Shown: positions 44,593-53,474 of the stretch, piece by piece | Numbering within the stretch: position 1 is the first letter of the stretch | How the letters are laid out: each line of letters begins with the position of its first letter | Assembly: GCA_964547485.1 (NCBI GenBank) | Contig: CAZJNU010000004.1 | Coordinates: forward strand, 1-64,000 | Source: JACJWR01 sp964547485 | GTDB lineage: Bacteria; Actinomycetota; Actinomycetes; S36-B12; UBA10799 | Length of the DNA stretch: 64,000 nucleotides | Reading direction: 5' to 3' | The notes under the pieces: generated by a model | Database searches by the model: none | The model's input: only the letters and a program-made list of their open reading frames with translations | What the model was told of the DNA's origin: nothing | Position numbers and translations under genes: made by a program

Positions 44593-45419
44593 GACTGGTC
44601 CTTCCCGCCAACGGCTTGGCCGTTGGTGTTGATCCGATTGGCGTCGAGGACACCTGTCTGGCCCTTGGCCCTCAGTAGTGCCATATGCGCGTCGAACTCG
44701 GCCTGCGGCACGACCTTCACGTTGAACAGCATCCGGGAGTGGTCAACGCCGCACAATTCCGCGCATTTCCCGGCGAACGTCCCTTCCCGATTGGGCGTTA
44801 CTTCAAAGCTGTTGATCCGACCGGGGACGACATCCATCTTGAACAGGAAGGCCGGCACCCAGAAACTGTGGATAACGTCCGGCGACGCCAGATCGAACTT
44901 GACTTTCTCATTCACGGGCAGGTACATGGTCGGCTGCTGCTCGGGCGTGCCGATGTCGTAGACGCCCTGGTCGATGTAGTTGAACGTCCACGACCACCGG
45001 AAGCCGACGACTCCGACGGTGTTCTTCTGGTCGTTGCTGATCTTTGTCAGTTCGGTCTGGTCCCGGATTGTGAAGAAGAGCAGCGCTCCGACCACCGCGA
45101 TCGGGGTAATTGTGTAGAGCACCTCGAGCGGGATGTTGTAGCGCAACTGGCGAGGCATCCCGTCGCCACGGCGGCGGCGGTAGGCGATGAAGCACCAGAT
45201 CATCAAACCCCAGGTCAGGGCGCCAACGGCGAGGGCAGTGATCCAGGTCCCGTTCCAGAGGCTCTGGGTGATGGACGACTCCTTGGTGGCGCCTTCCGGC
45301 ATTCCACCGCGAGACCAATCGGCCGCGGTGCAGCCGCTCAGGGCCACCATCGCGGCGACGCTCACTGCTGCCCAGGCACCCGCCTTTCGGCGGCTCCTTG
45401 CACGATCGAAGAGTTGCAC
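44589..45419 (-). CDS. ctaC: cytochrome c oxidase subunit II
   Basis: This CtaC of about 276 residues has a lipoprotein signal (VALSGC), two membrane helices, and a cupredoxin domain with CuA ligands in AGKCAELCGVDHSRM and VIHSFWVPAF. It takes electrons from QcrC. GTG 45419 has GGAAGG at 6-nt spacing and is preferred to TTG 45440. It is the first gene of the leftward ctaC-ctaD-ctaF operon and divergent from the desulfurase-like gene. Confidence 0.94.
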   Translation of the reverse strand: MQLFDRARSRRKAGAWAAVSVAAMVALSGCTAADWSRGGMPEGATKESSITQSLWNGTWITALAVGALTWGLMIWCFIAYRRRRGDGMPRQLRYNIPLEVLYTITPIAVVGALLFFTIRDQTELTKISNDQKNTVGVVGFRWSWTFNYIDQGVYDIGTPEQQPTMYLPVNEKVKFDLASPDVIHSFWVPAFLFKMDVVPGRINSFEVTPNREGTFAGKCAELCGVDHSRMLFNVKVVPQAEFDAHMALLRAKGQTGVLDANRINTNGQAVGGKDQS

Positions 45420-45632
45420 GTGTCGCCTTCCACTGCTCAATGCCCGGATCGCCAGACCGCGGGCATACCTGTGGTGTCTGCGGGCAGATTAGCGCAGGTT
45501 GGCCGTCTGCGAGACCCTGGGTGGAACGTTGATCGGAAGTGTCGCGTCAATGCCGCCCCTGCTAGGCGTAGAGGGGTGGCCGCGACACCCGGTTTGCCGC
45601 GAAATGCCTGGTCCCGGCGCCCGGCGGGCACA

Positions 45633-46760
45633 ATGGTCTCCGTGACTCGGGTCTACCTTGCGGCGGAGGCCGGTCAGCCCTTGTCGGCCGCGGCACAGCA
45701 GGCGCGCTCCGCGGCGGCGGATACCTGGGCGGAACCGAGCCTGCTCGCCCACGAGGGTCGCCGATCCGCCACGATCCTGTCCGCAGCTGTCGCATCGCTC
45801 GCGTCCTCATTTGGGGTGTCGACCGACGAAGTCCGGGTGTTCGCCACCCGCGGCGCCGCGATCCGAGCCGCCGCCCTCGGGCTCGGGCGGGGCCCGATGT
45901 TGATCAGCCCGGTGGAACGACGCTCGGCGCTGGCGTGGGCTGCCGCTCGCCCTGATGGCCTTGCCACCTGCCGGGTGGACCGCGAGGGTGCGATCGAGCT
46001 GGCCGATTGGGAGTTGGGCCTCAGCGGGACCGGTGCCGCCTGGCTGCAGGTCGGCAACCCTGAACTCGGCACCGCTCAGCCGGTGGCGCAGGCTGCGGAG
46101 CTCGCGACCTCCGCCGGCGTGCCGCTGATCGTGGACGCGACCATGGCCGTCGGTCGAATGCCGCTGCCCACCGGCTGGCAGGCGCTGCTCGCCGACTCCC
46201 GATCCTGGGCCGGCGGTGACGGCAGCTGCGTGCTGATCGTCCGGCGCGGCACACCGTTCTTGAACCTGGACGGCCCACCCGAAGCTGTTCAGACCGGCCC
46301 CGATCGATTCCCCGGCGAGCCCTGTGTCGCCGATGTGGCGGCCGCCGCGATCGGACTGGAGTGGGCTTTGGCGGGACTGGCCGAGCGCTTCGAGCGAGAT
46401 GTGTCGTTGACGCAACTCATTCGTCGTCGGGCGGTCGACTCCGTTCGTGACCTAGTCGTGCACGGGTCCGCTTCGAGCAGGCTGCCGCATGTGGTCGGGA
46501 TGTCGGTCCTCTATCTCGATGCAGAAGCCCTGCTGGCCGAACTCGACCGCCGGGGTATCGCAGTGGCGTCGGGTTCGGCGTGTGCAGCCGGGAATGGCGA
46601 ACCGAGTCATGTCCTTTCGGCGACGGGTGGACTCAGCTCGGGCAATGTCCGCGTTTCACTGCCGTTAACGGCCTCCCCTGAGGACGTCGAGCGATTCCTG
46701 ACCGAACTTCCGTTGGCGGTTGATTCGGTCAGAATCGCAGGCGGGGTGGCGGACCTGTGA
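45633..46760 (+). CDS. cysteine-desulfurase-like protein lacking the PLP lysine
   Basis: This 375-residue class V aminotransferase-fold protein aligns with actinobacterial IscS/NifS relatives: GVSTDEVRVFATRGAA, GVPLIVDATMAVG, and the persulfide Cys loop VASGSACAAGN. Where homologues have SAHKWGGP, it reads SRSWAGGDG, so the Schiff-base lysine is Ser. The whole protein contains no lysine. It cannot bind PLP in the normal way; it may be a scaffold or sulfur-carrier partner. Its stop overlaps a TusA-like gene (GTGA). ATG 45633 or GTG 45642 may be the start. Confidence 0.78.
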   Translation: MVSVTRVYLAAEAGQPLSAAAQQARSAAADTWAEPSLLAHEGRRSATILSAAVASLASSFGVSTDEVRVFATRGAAIRAAALGLGRGPMLISPVERRSALAWAAARPDGLATCRVDREGAIELADWELGLSGTGAAWLQVGNPELGTAQPVAQAAELATSAGVPLIVDATMAVGRMPLPTGWQALLADSRSWAGGDGSCVLIVRRGTPFLNLDGPPEAVQTGPDRFPGEPCVADVAAAAIGLEWALAGLAERFERDVSLTQLIRRRAVDSVRDLVVHGSASSRLPHVVGMSVLYLDAEALLAELDRRGIAVASGSACAAGNGEPSHVLSATGGLSSGNVRVSLPLTASPEDVERFLTELPLAVDSVRIAGGVADL

Positions 46761-47095
46761 CCGAAGCCGATGACCAGGTGCCAGATCCTCCGGTGCCAGA
46801 TCCTCCGGTGCCAGATCCTCCGGTGGTGGTGCTCGATGAGCGCGGCCGCACCTGTCCTCATCCGGTGATAGCACTAGGCCGGGCTAGCAAGGCCGCCCCA
46901 CCGGGCTCCCGGATCGACCTACTCGCCGATGATCCGGCGGCAGAATCCGACGTGCCCGCCTGGTGTCGGATGACGGGGGCCGATTTCCTGGGGGCAGAAC
47001 TTTTGGTAGGGGTCTTAGGGACCGGGGTGGGCGCTTCGCCGCGTCGCTATCGCGTCAGGACAAGACGGTCGGTAGCGCCAGCCGCGCGGGCATAG
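46757..47095 (+). CDS. TusA/SirA-like sulfurtransferase
   Basis: This 112-residue protein has the TusA motif RGRTCPHPVIALGRA, with CPHP in place of CPxP, and DPAAESDVPAWCRMTG. A 15-residue N-terminal extension is made of three VPDPP repeats. GTG 46757 overlaps the upstream stop, so it is coupled to the desulfurase-like protein; in some relatives the two are one polypeptide (from memory). The C-terminus is basic and overlaps the convergent aat by 41 bp. Sulfur relay is the likely role. Confidence 0.78.
   Translation: MTEADDQVPDPPVPDPPVPDPPVVVLDERGRTCPHPVIALGRASKAAPPGSRIDLLADDPAAESDVPAWCRMTGADFLGAELLVGVLGTGVGASPRRYRVRTRRSVAPAARA
46778..46822 (+). repeat. three perfect tandem copies of a 15-bp unit
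   Basis: GTGCCAGATCCTCCG is repeated at 46778, 46793 and 46808 and encodes VPDPP three times near the TusA-like N-terminus. It is an in-frame expansion and likely variable in copy number. Confidence 0.9.
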
Positions 47096-47729
47096 TCCGC
47101 AAGTAGTCGGCTCGCGAAACCTCTTGGCAGCCCAGCCTGGCCAGGTGATCGGTGCACCACTGCACATCGATGAGCCGAGTGGGCGCGTCTGCTCCCCCGA
47201 ACACCCTCCGACTCAACTCCGCGAGCGCAACCTTGGAGGCATTCGTGACCCGGTGAAACTTCGAATCCGCGCAGAACGTGCCACCGAGTTCCAGGCCAAG
47301 CAGTCCCCCGGCGAGTTGCCCCCGCTGCCACACCTCCACCGAGTGTGCGATGCCTCGGGTGTGCAGGTCCAAGTACGCCTCCCGGTAGGCCGGAGTAATC
47401 CAGCCGTGCGGCCGAGACGGGTCGGCACAGCCTTCCAGGACCGCCGCGAAGTCCTGGTCCACGGTGACAGCGAAGTACTTCTGAGCCGTTCGCAACGACC
47501 GCGACACGTGCATCCCCGGGTAGGCCAGGACTCCCCTGGGATCCGGGCAGAACCACGCCAGCAGGGTGGCGTCGGATGATTCCTGCGCTATGTCGACTTC
47601 CATCGGAAAGAGGCCCTCGCGATAGCCGGCGACCAGCGAATCGGCATCGACTCGACCGCCGATCAGGACTATCTCCGTCTCCGCCGTGATTTCGGGCGAG
47701 ACAGGCACCGGCCGGTCCAATCGCCCCAC
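47055..47729 (-). CDS. aat: leucyl/phenylalanyl-tRNA--protein transferase
   Basis: This 224-residue transferase would add Leu/Phe to N-terminal Arg/Lys, creating N-degrons. Family segments are GLFPM near the start, WFCPDPRGVL, GWITPAYREAYLDLHTRGIAHSVE (in part), FHRVTNASKVAL and RLIDVQWCTDHL. GTG 47729 is used; a downstream GTG is possible. It lies 33 bp after adoK in the same direction. The usual FGESMFS reads FCADSKFHR here, a notable variation. Confidence 0.88.
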   Translation of the reverse strand: MGRLDRPVPVSPEITAETEIVLIGGRVDADSLVAGYREGLFPMEVDIAQESSDATLLAWFCPDPRGVLAYPGMHVSRSLRTAQKYFAVTVDQDFAAVLEGCADPSRPHGWITPAYREAYLDLHTRGIAHSVEVWQRGQLAGGLLGLELGGTFCADSKFHRVTNASKVALAELSRRVFGGADAPTRLIDVQWCTDHLARLGCQEVSRADYLRTMPARLALPTVLS

Positions 47730-47762
47730 CTTCGATCCCGGACTCCGGCTGCCGCTCAGCTG

Positions 47763-48752
47763 TCAGCCGCAGGCCGCGGTCACGTGTGGTTCGACCTCGG
47801 CTGCCGCGGCGTCGCCATAGGCCTCGCGGAACCGCAGGACGAAGTCTGCCGCGGAGATTTCATACTCCTGCGTCCCGACGGTTTCGATGACGTAGGTGGC
47901 CAGCATTGAACCGAGCTGGGCGCACCGCTCAAGTGCGACGTCCCAGGCGAGGCCCGCCAGGAATCCCGCCCGGAAAGCGTCGCCAACGCCAGTTGGATCG
48001 GCCAACCCCCGTTCGGCGGGAACACCCACCCGCGCCACTTCGCCGGCCGCCGCGGTTTCGACCTTGGCGCCATTCTTCCCGAGCGTGGTGACCCGCACCC
48101 CAACTCTGGCCAGCACTTCCGCTGCGGTCCAGCCGGTCTTCTGCTCGGTGAGGGCGGCTTCGTACTCATTGGTGAAGAGATAGGCGGCGCCATCGATCAG
48201 ATCACGAATCTCAGGCCCGTCCATTCCAGCCAACTGCTGCGACGGGTCAGCGGCGAATGGAATCCCCCGCTCTCGGCACTCCGCGGTGTGGCGAAGCATC
48301 GCCTCCGGGTCGTTGGGACCCACCAACACCAGATCCAGGCCCCCGACCCGTTCCGCCACCGGGTAAATCTCGATACTGCGCGCCTCTGACATCGCCCCTG
48401 GGTAGAAGGACGCAATCTGGTTATGGGCCGAGTCGGTCGTGCACACGAACCTGGCGGTGTGCGCTATCTCAGATATGAGGACGGAGGTCGTGTCCACCCC
48501 GTGGCGGTCCAGCCACGACCGGTAGTCGGCAAAATCGGCCCCCACGGCGGCCAGAAGGATCGGGTCCGCGCCGAGGCTTCCCAATCCGAATGCGATGTTG
48601 GCGGCCACCCCTCCTCGACGTACCTGCAAGTCGTCCACGAGGAAGGACAAACTGATTGTGTGTAGTTGATCCGCCAGCAGCGAGTCGGTGAATTTACCTG
48701 GGAAGGTCATCAGATGGTCCGTGGCAACTGAGCCCGTGATGCAGATACGCAT
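47763..48752 (-). CDS. adoK: PfkB-family carbohydrate/adenosine kinase
   Basis: This 329-residue ribokinase-fold kinase has GSVATDHLM, GGVAANIAFGLGSLGADPILLAAVG (PfkB signature 1, in part) and the anion-hole motif DPTGVGDAFRAGFLAG with catalytic Asp. From memory, Rv2202c (AdoK/CbhK) occupies the same place between cta and erpA genes. Adenosine or another ribosyl substrate is likely. AGGA precedes the ATG. Confidence 0.87.
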   Translation of the reverse strand: MRICITGSVATDHLMTFPGKFTDSLLADQLHTISLSFLVDDLQVRRGGVAANIAFGLGSLGADPILLAAVGADFADYRSWLDRHGVDTTSVLISEIAHTARFVCTTDSAHNQIASFYPGAMSEARSIEIYPVAERVGGLDLVLVGPNDPEAMLRHTAECRERGIPFAADPSQQLAGMDGPEIRDLIDGAAYLFTNEYEAALTEQKTGWTAAEVLARVGVRVTTLGKNGAKVETAAAGEVARVGVPAERGLADPTGVGDAFRAGFLAGLAWDVALERCAQLGSMLATYVIETVGTQEYEISAADFVLRFREAYGDAAAAEVEPHVTAACG

Positions 48753-48854
48753 GAGCGTGATCCTGTCACCTTCGGTCTTCCCGGAGTTGCGCGCGGGTCA
48801 CCCGGGCGTCGCCGCGAGGCTGGAATCTCGGGCAACGACTCGAGCGTGGGTAGC

Positions 48855-49124
48855 CTAGGCGGAGGCCCGGGAGTCGTCCACGAGATCGGTCCATGCCGAG
48901 CCCCGGCCATCATCGGGGAAGAATCTACGGTGCGTGGCCTCCGCGGTCTCGCGAGAGTCGGTCGATAACAGAACTACCTCGACGTCCGGATAGCTGCGGT
49001 AGCGATGCTCGGCATCTGAGTAGGCCTGCATCGCGGGTTCCGCATCGCGGAATTCCTGGTATTCGACCTGAGTTTGTCGACTGCGGCTGAACGCAACCAG
49101 GATGTGCAGCATTGAGCTAGTCAT
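48855..49124 (-). CDS. small protein coupled to the RelA/SpoT-domain gene
   Basis: This 89-residue protein has a strand-helix-strand-helix pattern: MLHILVAFSRSRQ, QVEYQEFRDAEPAMQAYSD, DVEVVLLSTDSRETAEATHRRFFPDD. Its start lies 8 bp inside the upstream RelA/SpoT gene, so the pair is translationally linked. It has no signal peptide. By position it could be an antitoxin or partner of the alarmone-synthetase-like protein; I do not recognise its family firmly. Confidence 0.65.
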   Translation of the reverse strand: MTSSMLHILVAFSRSRQTQVEYQEFRDAEPAMQAYSDAEHRYRSYPDVEVVLLSTDSRETAEATHRRFFPDDGRGSAWTDLVDDSRASA

Positions 49125-49821
49125 CGTTCCTACCACCTCTCGCTTCCCACGATGGCAGATTGTCACGGACTCTGTAATAGCGTGTGCGCCATTCAAGACT
49201 AAGAGAACCGCCGGCCTCTTCGACCGCTATTCGCTCGGAAGTCATCACGAGAAAGTCGTGGAGCACCTGTTCCCCCGCGCCATCCTTGTAAGCCACGCCC
49301 GTTAGGTCCTCCAGCGCTTCGACCGCTTGCGCCCACCTATGTTGCCCACTTGTGCGGAGCTGCACCTCTATCAGCCGATCGGATCGCCTCACGATGAGGT
49401 GTAGGGCGCGGTACCCCGTCGACCGCGGAGTGTCCCGATAGTCGTCATCTGCGGCAACAGCCCAGGCGTCGTTGATGCGGGCGGCAACAGCGTCAACTTC
49501 GCCAGACGAGGACACGACGACACGGCACCCGCCTATGTCCTGCATTTGGCTCAATCGCGTACTCACCCTGAGCAACTTCGATTCAATTCGCGGCATGCGC
49601 TTGATTCGCTGAGTGACCCAAGGGTTCGCTATGCCTTCAGAGGCCAAGATCCATCTGAGCCCGCTGTTGACGGACACGGTGGGCCGATGGAACGTGGACC
49701 GGTACTCCTCGGCTATTGCGCGCGCCGCCTCATACTCAGCGCCGGTCACGTCGGTTGGATTCCGCGCCATCTTCCGAAGCGCGGCGCCTGCCTTGTCTAT
49801 TGCAGTCCTGCTCGGCGCCAT
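49117..49821 (-). CDS. RelA/SpoT nucleotidyltransferase-domain protein (small alarmone synthetase type)
   Basis: This protein of about 234 residues is a stand-alone synthetase domain without the hydrolase. Motifs include RIESKLLRVSTRLSQMQDIGG (in part), RVVV, the G-loop RSTGYRALHLIV with stacking Tyr, and EVQLRTSGQHRWAQAVE. These match (p)ppGpp/(p)ppApp synthetases and also tRNA-phosphorylating toxSAS toxins. ATG 49821 is chosen; a GTG about 30 bp upstream is possible. It is inserted between erpA and adoK, which are closer in mycobacteria, and is followed by a coupled small gene, the usual layout of a toxSAS pair. Confidence 0.8.
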   Translation of the reverse strand: MAPSRTAIDKAGAALRKMARNPTDVTGAEYEAARAIAEEYRSTFHRPTVSVNSGLRWILASEGIANPWVTQRIKRMPRIESKLLRVSTRLSQMQDIGGCRVVVSSSGEVDAVAARINDAWAVAADDDYRDTPRSTGYRALHLIVRRSDRLIEVQLRTSGQHRWAQAVEALEDLTGVAYKDGAGEQVLHDFLVMTSERIAVEEAGGSLSLEWRTRYYRVRDNLPSWEARGGRNDD

Positions 49822-49898
49822 TTCTCTAGTGTGCGCCAGCCGAGTCGACACGTGCTCCGAATCGTGCACCGAACCCGGGACGCCAGTGGAGTTGGAAG

Positions 49899-50276
49899 CT
49901 AGTGGAAGGAGTCTCCACAGGCACACGAGCCGGTCGCATTGGGGTTGTCGATTGTGAAGCCTTGCTTCTCGATCGAGTCCACAAAGTCGATGGTGGCGCC
50001 GCCCAGGTAGGGAGCGCTCATCCGATCGGTCACGACGCTGACTCCGTCGAAGTCCTTCGCAACGTCTCCGTCGAGGGAACGGTCGTCGAAAAACAGTTGG
50101 TATCTCAATCCGGAACACCCACCGGGCTGCACCGCCACGCGGAGCGCCAAGTCATCCCGGCCCTCTTGCTCAAGCAGCGTCTTGACCTTGTCAGCTGCGG
50201 TCTCGGTCAACAGGATGCCGTCGATCGCGGCGGTGTCGCTGGCGACACCCTCTGTCGTGGCGCTATCTGTCGTCAC
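49899..50276 (-). CDS. erpA: A-type iron-sulfur carrier (ErpA/IscA/HesB)
   Basis: This protein of about 125 residues has the three A-type Cys: VQPGGCSGLRY, then SCACGDSF at the C-terminus. It would hand Fe-S clusters to apoproteins such as quinolinate synthase nearby. The N-terminal 20 residues are a Ser/Thr/Ala-rich extension. AAGGAG abuts ATG 50282 but lies 6 nt from GTG 50276, so GTG is preferred. Confidence 0.9.
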   Translation of the reverse strand: MTTDSATTEGVASDTAAIDGILLTETAADKVKTLLEQEGRDDLALRVAVQPGGCSGLRYQLFFDDRSLDGDVAKDFDGVSVVTDRMSAPYLGGATIDFVDSIEKQGFTIDNPNATGSCACGDSFH

Positions 50277-50376
50277 TGCCATCTCCTTGGGTGGATGTTC
50301 GGGTCCATCACCTGAGTCGAACCCTAAGGGCAGCCTAACTTATTCCTTTCGGACGGCCGCTTCGCAGGAGGACCGA

Positions 50377-51480
50377 TCAGCGTGACCAGGTGCGGGCCAC
50401 TCGCTCGCCGGTGTCGGCAAGCGTGCCAGCCGGGTCAGCCATCGAGGCAGCGATGGAACCGGCGAGGTCGGATACCGAGTAGGCGGCGGCGACGCCGATT
50501 GCCGAGTATTCCCGGCGACCCACGGCCACCTCGCCGGCGATCACCACACACGGCAGGGCATGATCCAGCGCGACCGCGGCAACTCCACTCACTACCTTCC
50601 CCCGGAGCGACTGCCAGTCGAATCGACCCTCCCCCGTGATCACAAGGTCGGCCGCCGCCAGCATCGGCTCGAGTCCCACGATTCCCATAACGGTCGCGAT
50701 ACCGGGGGCACGGGTCGCTCCCAGATGCCCCAACGCGAAGCCGATGCCGCCGGCCGCACCTGCGCCGGCAGCCAGCGCGGGACTCTTGCCATTCTCATCC
50801 CGGCCACACAGCTCCGAGAAGTTCTGGAGCGCCTCTTCGAGTAGCGACACCTGCTCGTCGGATGCACCCTTCTGCGGCCCGAACCCCTTGGTGGCACCTC
50901 TGACTCCCAGCAGGGGGCTGTCCACATCGCTCGCAGCCACGATCTCAACTCCCCGCAAAGCCTCTCGCGCCGGTCGCAAATCGACTTCGGTGAGCCTTCG
51001 GAGGGGGCGTCCGCCCGAATCGAGAGGTCCATCGGCGGTGGCCCCGAGCGCCGCCAACATCCCCGCGCCGGCGTCGTTGGTGCCAGTGCCGCCCAAACCG
51101 ATGACCATTCTGCGGGCCCCGGCGTCACGCGCGGCGAGCATCAACTCCCCCAGCCCGTAGGAAGACGTGTGTTCCGGGTTGCGGTCAAGCTCCGGCACGA
51201 GTTGCAGTCCGCAGGCCTGGGCTGCCTCCAAGTAGGCCGTCTCGCCAGACATGACGTACTTCGCGTCGACCTCCTCGCCCATCGGTCCGACGACGGATAC
51301 TTCGATCGTCTGAGCAGCTAGGCTCGCCGCGATCGCGTCGACGAACCCCGGGCCGCCGTCGGCCAGGGCGCAGCACACGAGGTCATCCGCGGGCGCCTGT
51401 CGGGCCCAACCGTCGGCAATCGCCCGAGCTGCGGCTGCTGCCGAGAGAGTTCCACCGAATGAGTCAGGAGCAATGATCAC
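50377..51480 (-). CDS. glycerate kinase (GlxK/GarK family)
   Basis: This 367-residue kinase begins VIIAPDSFGGTLSAAAAARAI and has the family segments ALADGGPGFVDA, MVIGLGGTGTNDAGAGML, and ITGEGRFDWQSLRGKV. It would phosphorylate D-glycerate to 2- or 3-phosphoglycerate. GTG 51480 starts it; the upstream extension lacks family similarity. It is divergent from nadA with 47 bp between starts, so the promoters overlap. Confidence 0.9.
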   Translation of the reverse strand: MIIAPDSFGGTLSAAAAARAIADGWARQAPADDLVCCALADGGPGFVDAIAASLAAQTIEVSVVGPMGEEVDAKYVMSGETAYLEAAQACGLQLVPELDRNPEHTSSYGLGELMLAARDAGARRMVIGLGGTGTNDAGAGMLAALGATADGPLDSGGRPLRRLTEVDLRPAREALRGVEIVAASDVDSPLLGVRGATKGFGPQKGASDEQVSLLEEALQNFSELCGRDENGKSPALAAGAGAAGGIGFALGHLGATRAPGIATVMGIVGLEPMLAAADLVITGEGRFDWQSLRGKVVSGVAAVALDHALPCVVIAGEVAVGRREYSAIGVAAAYSVSDLAGSIAASMADPAGTLADTGERVARTWSR

Positions 51481-51527
51481 GCGCACAGCACGGGAGACTA
51501 CCGCTGATGGCGTGCCAGACTGTCCCC

Positions 51528-52727
51528 ATGGCGAATCAGCCCACGAGCGACACCTTCGAACCGACACCCTCGCCCTTGGCTCTACTGCTGCTGGGTCAGG
51601 ACTCGGACATGCTCAGCGAGCGCGGCGTTGACTGTCCCGGCACCCTGCCTGAACCCAGCGATCCGGACTTAGCTGCCCGTGCCGCTCGAGCCCGAGCGGA
51701 GCTCGGCGACCGAGCGTTCATCCTCGGTCACCACTATCAGCGAGACGAGATCATCGCACTGGCCGATGTCACCGGAGACTCCTTCAAATTGGCGAAGGAG
51801 GCGGCCGCGCGACCCGACAGCGAGTTCATCATCTTTGCCGGCGTTCACTTCATGGCCGAGAGCGCGGACATTCTGACATCAGCTCAGCAGAAGGTCGTGC
51901 TGCCGGACCTCGCCGCTGGCTGCTCGATGGCCGACATGGCCGGGATCGAGGCGGTCGAGGCCTGCTGGGCACTGCTGACCGAACAGGGACTCGCCGAGGA
52001 CACCATCCCGGTCACCTATATGAACTCCTCGGCCGCCATCAAGGCCTTCACCGGTCGCCACGGGGGAACGGTCTGCACGTCCAGCAATGCGAAAGCGTCA
52101 CTGGAGTGGGCCTTCAGCCAAGGCGAGCGGGTGCTCTTCCTGCCCGACCAGCATCTTGGCCGCAACACGGCGGTCCTCGATCTCGGCCTGTCGCTGGCGG
52201 ATTGCGCCGTCTACAACCCGCACCAGCCCAGCGGTGGGCTCAGCCAGGCCCAGCTTCGACATTCGAAGATGCTGCTGTGGCGCGGTCATTGCTCGGTGCA
52301 CGGCCGCTTCAGCGCCGACAGCGTGGCTGACGTGCGCGAACGCCTCCCCGGCGTCAACGTTCTCGTCCACCCGGAGTGCCGCCACGAGGTGGTCAACGCC
52401 GCGGATTTCGTGGGTTCGACCGAGTTCATCATCCGGAAGCTGGAGTCGGCCGATCCGGGCTCCGCCTGGGCGATCGGCACCGAACTCAACCTGGTCCGAC
52501 GGCTGGCCAAATCGCACCCCGACAAGAAGGTTGTGTTCCTCGATCGGACGGTCTGCTACTGCTCGACCATGAACCGGATCGACCTGCCCCATTTGGTGTG
52601 GACGTTGGAGAACCTGGCCGCGGGCCGGATCGTCAACCAGATCACGGTGGCCCCCGATGACGCCCATTACGCCCGGCTGGCGCTCGACCAGATGCTTGCG
52701 CTGCCCGGCATAGGCTCGATCGGATAG
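51528..52727 (+). CDS. nadA: quinolinate synthase
   Basis: This 399-residue NadA would condense iminoaspartate and DHAP to quinolinate for NAD synthesis and carries a 4Fe-4S cluster. Cys ligands fall in LAAGCSMADM, VLVHPECRHE and DRTVCYCSTMNRI. The HHYQRDEIIALAD substrate segment is present. ATG 51528 is used. nadB and nadC are not next to it. Confidence 0.94.
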   Translation: MANQPTSDTFEPTPSPLALLLLGQDSDMLSERGVDCPGTLPEPSDPDLAARAARARAELGDRAFILGHHYQRDEIIALADVTGDSFKLAKEAAARPDSEFIIFAGVHFMAESADILTSAQQKVVLPDLAAGCSMADMAGIEAVEACWALLTEQGLAEDTIPVTYMNSSAAIKAFTGRHGGTVCTSSNAKASLEWAFSQGERVLFLPDQHLGRNTAVLDLGLSLADCAVYNPHQPSGGLSQAQLRHSKMLLWRGHCSVHGRFSADSVADVRERLPGVNVLVHPECRHEVVNAADFVGSTEFIIRKLESADPGSAWAIGTELNLVRRLAKSHPDKKVVFLDRTVCYCSTMNRIDLPHLVWTLENLAAGRIVNQITVAPDDAHYARLALDQMLALPGIGSIG

Positions 52728-52751
52728 TTCCGCTGCCTTCTGGCACAGAGG

Positions 52752-53474
52752 GTGATAGCAATAGCCGTGCCAATCGCAGAGTTCGACGCAGAGGGAGAAC
52801 CCGTTCCGGAGCCGGGGGACACCGCCCGGATGACGTTCTTCAGCGACGCCGTGGTGGCCTTCTCCCTCACCCTGCTGATGCTGCCCGTCGCCGACTACGT
52901 CAGGGAAGCCCCCGGAAAGACCTGGGGACAACTCTTCCTGGACAACCCGGAGATCGTGGAGTCGCTGGCCAGCTTCGTGATCGTGGTGGTCTGCTGGCGG
53001 TACCACCATTTGTTGTTCGAGCGAATTCGCGACTACGACCGGTTGACCCTGTGGCTGAATTTCGTGTGGCTGTTCCTCGTCATCTCTATCCCGATCAATA
53101 CGCTCGCCATCCTGCCGGTGGACGAGAAGTTGCCCAGCCCCGACCGCATCTTTCTCGACACCTTCTTCTTCCGAGGTCGCGAAGACATCCCGAGCGTCAA
53201 CTATGCCGTTCTCTGGGGCTGCATCGCGTTGTCGTTCCTGATGCTGACACTGATCGCCCGGAACGCTTTGCCACCTCACCGGCACTTGGCCAAGTCAGAA
53301 CCCGAGCGGCAACTGGATCCGAACATGTACTTCCGGATCTTCCTCATCTGCGCCGTCACCGCCGCAGTCAGTCTCGTCTCCCCATTCGCCGGCGACATCG
53401 TGCTCTACCTGGGCATCATCATCAACGTGATCGTGAGCCGACGCCTTCGCGGGCCCCAGGCTCAGCCGAGTTAG
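52752..53474 (+). CDS. DUF1211/TMEM175-like potassium-channel family membrane protein
   Basis: This 240-residue protein has the RMTFFSDAVVAFSLTLLML first helix with the family FSD motif, and five or six helices in all. TMEM175-type proteins form K+-selective pores. Here the second half of a typical double repeat is not obvious, so one repeat per chain is likely. GTG 52752 or a nearby GTG is the start. It overlaps pspAB by 4 bp at the 3' ends. Confidence 0.78.
   Translation: MIAIAVPIAEFDAEGEPVPEPGDTARMTFFSDAVVAFSLTLLMLPVADYVREAPGKTWGQLFLDNPEIVESLASFVIVVVCWRYHHLLFERIRDYDRLTLWLNFVWLFLVISIPINTLAILPVDEKLPSPDRIFLDTFFFRGREDIPSVNYAVLWGCIALSFLMLTLIARNALPPHRHLAKSEPERQLDPNMYFRIFLICAVTAAVSLVSPFAGDIVLYLGIIINVIVSRRLRGPQAQPS

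Noticed and set aside
44685..45632. upstream extension of the desulfurase-like frame
   Set aside because: The extension crosses the ctaC gene on the other strand and shows no similarity to the family; the protein proper starts at about 45633.
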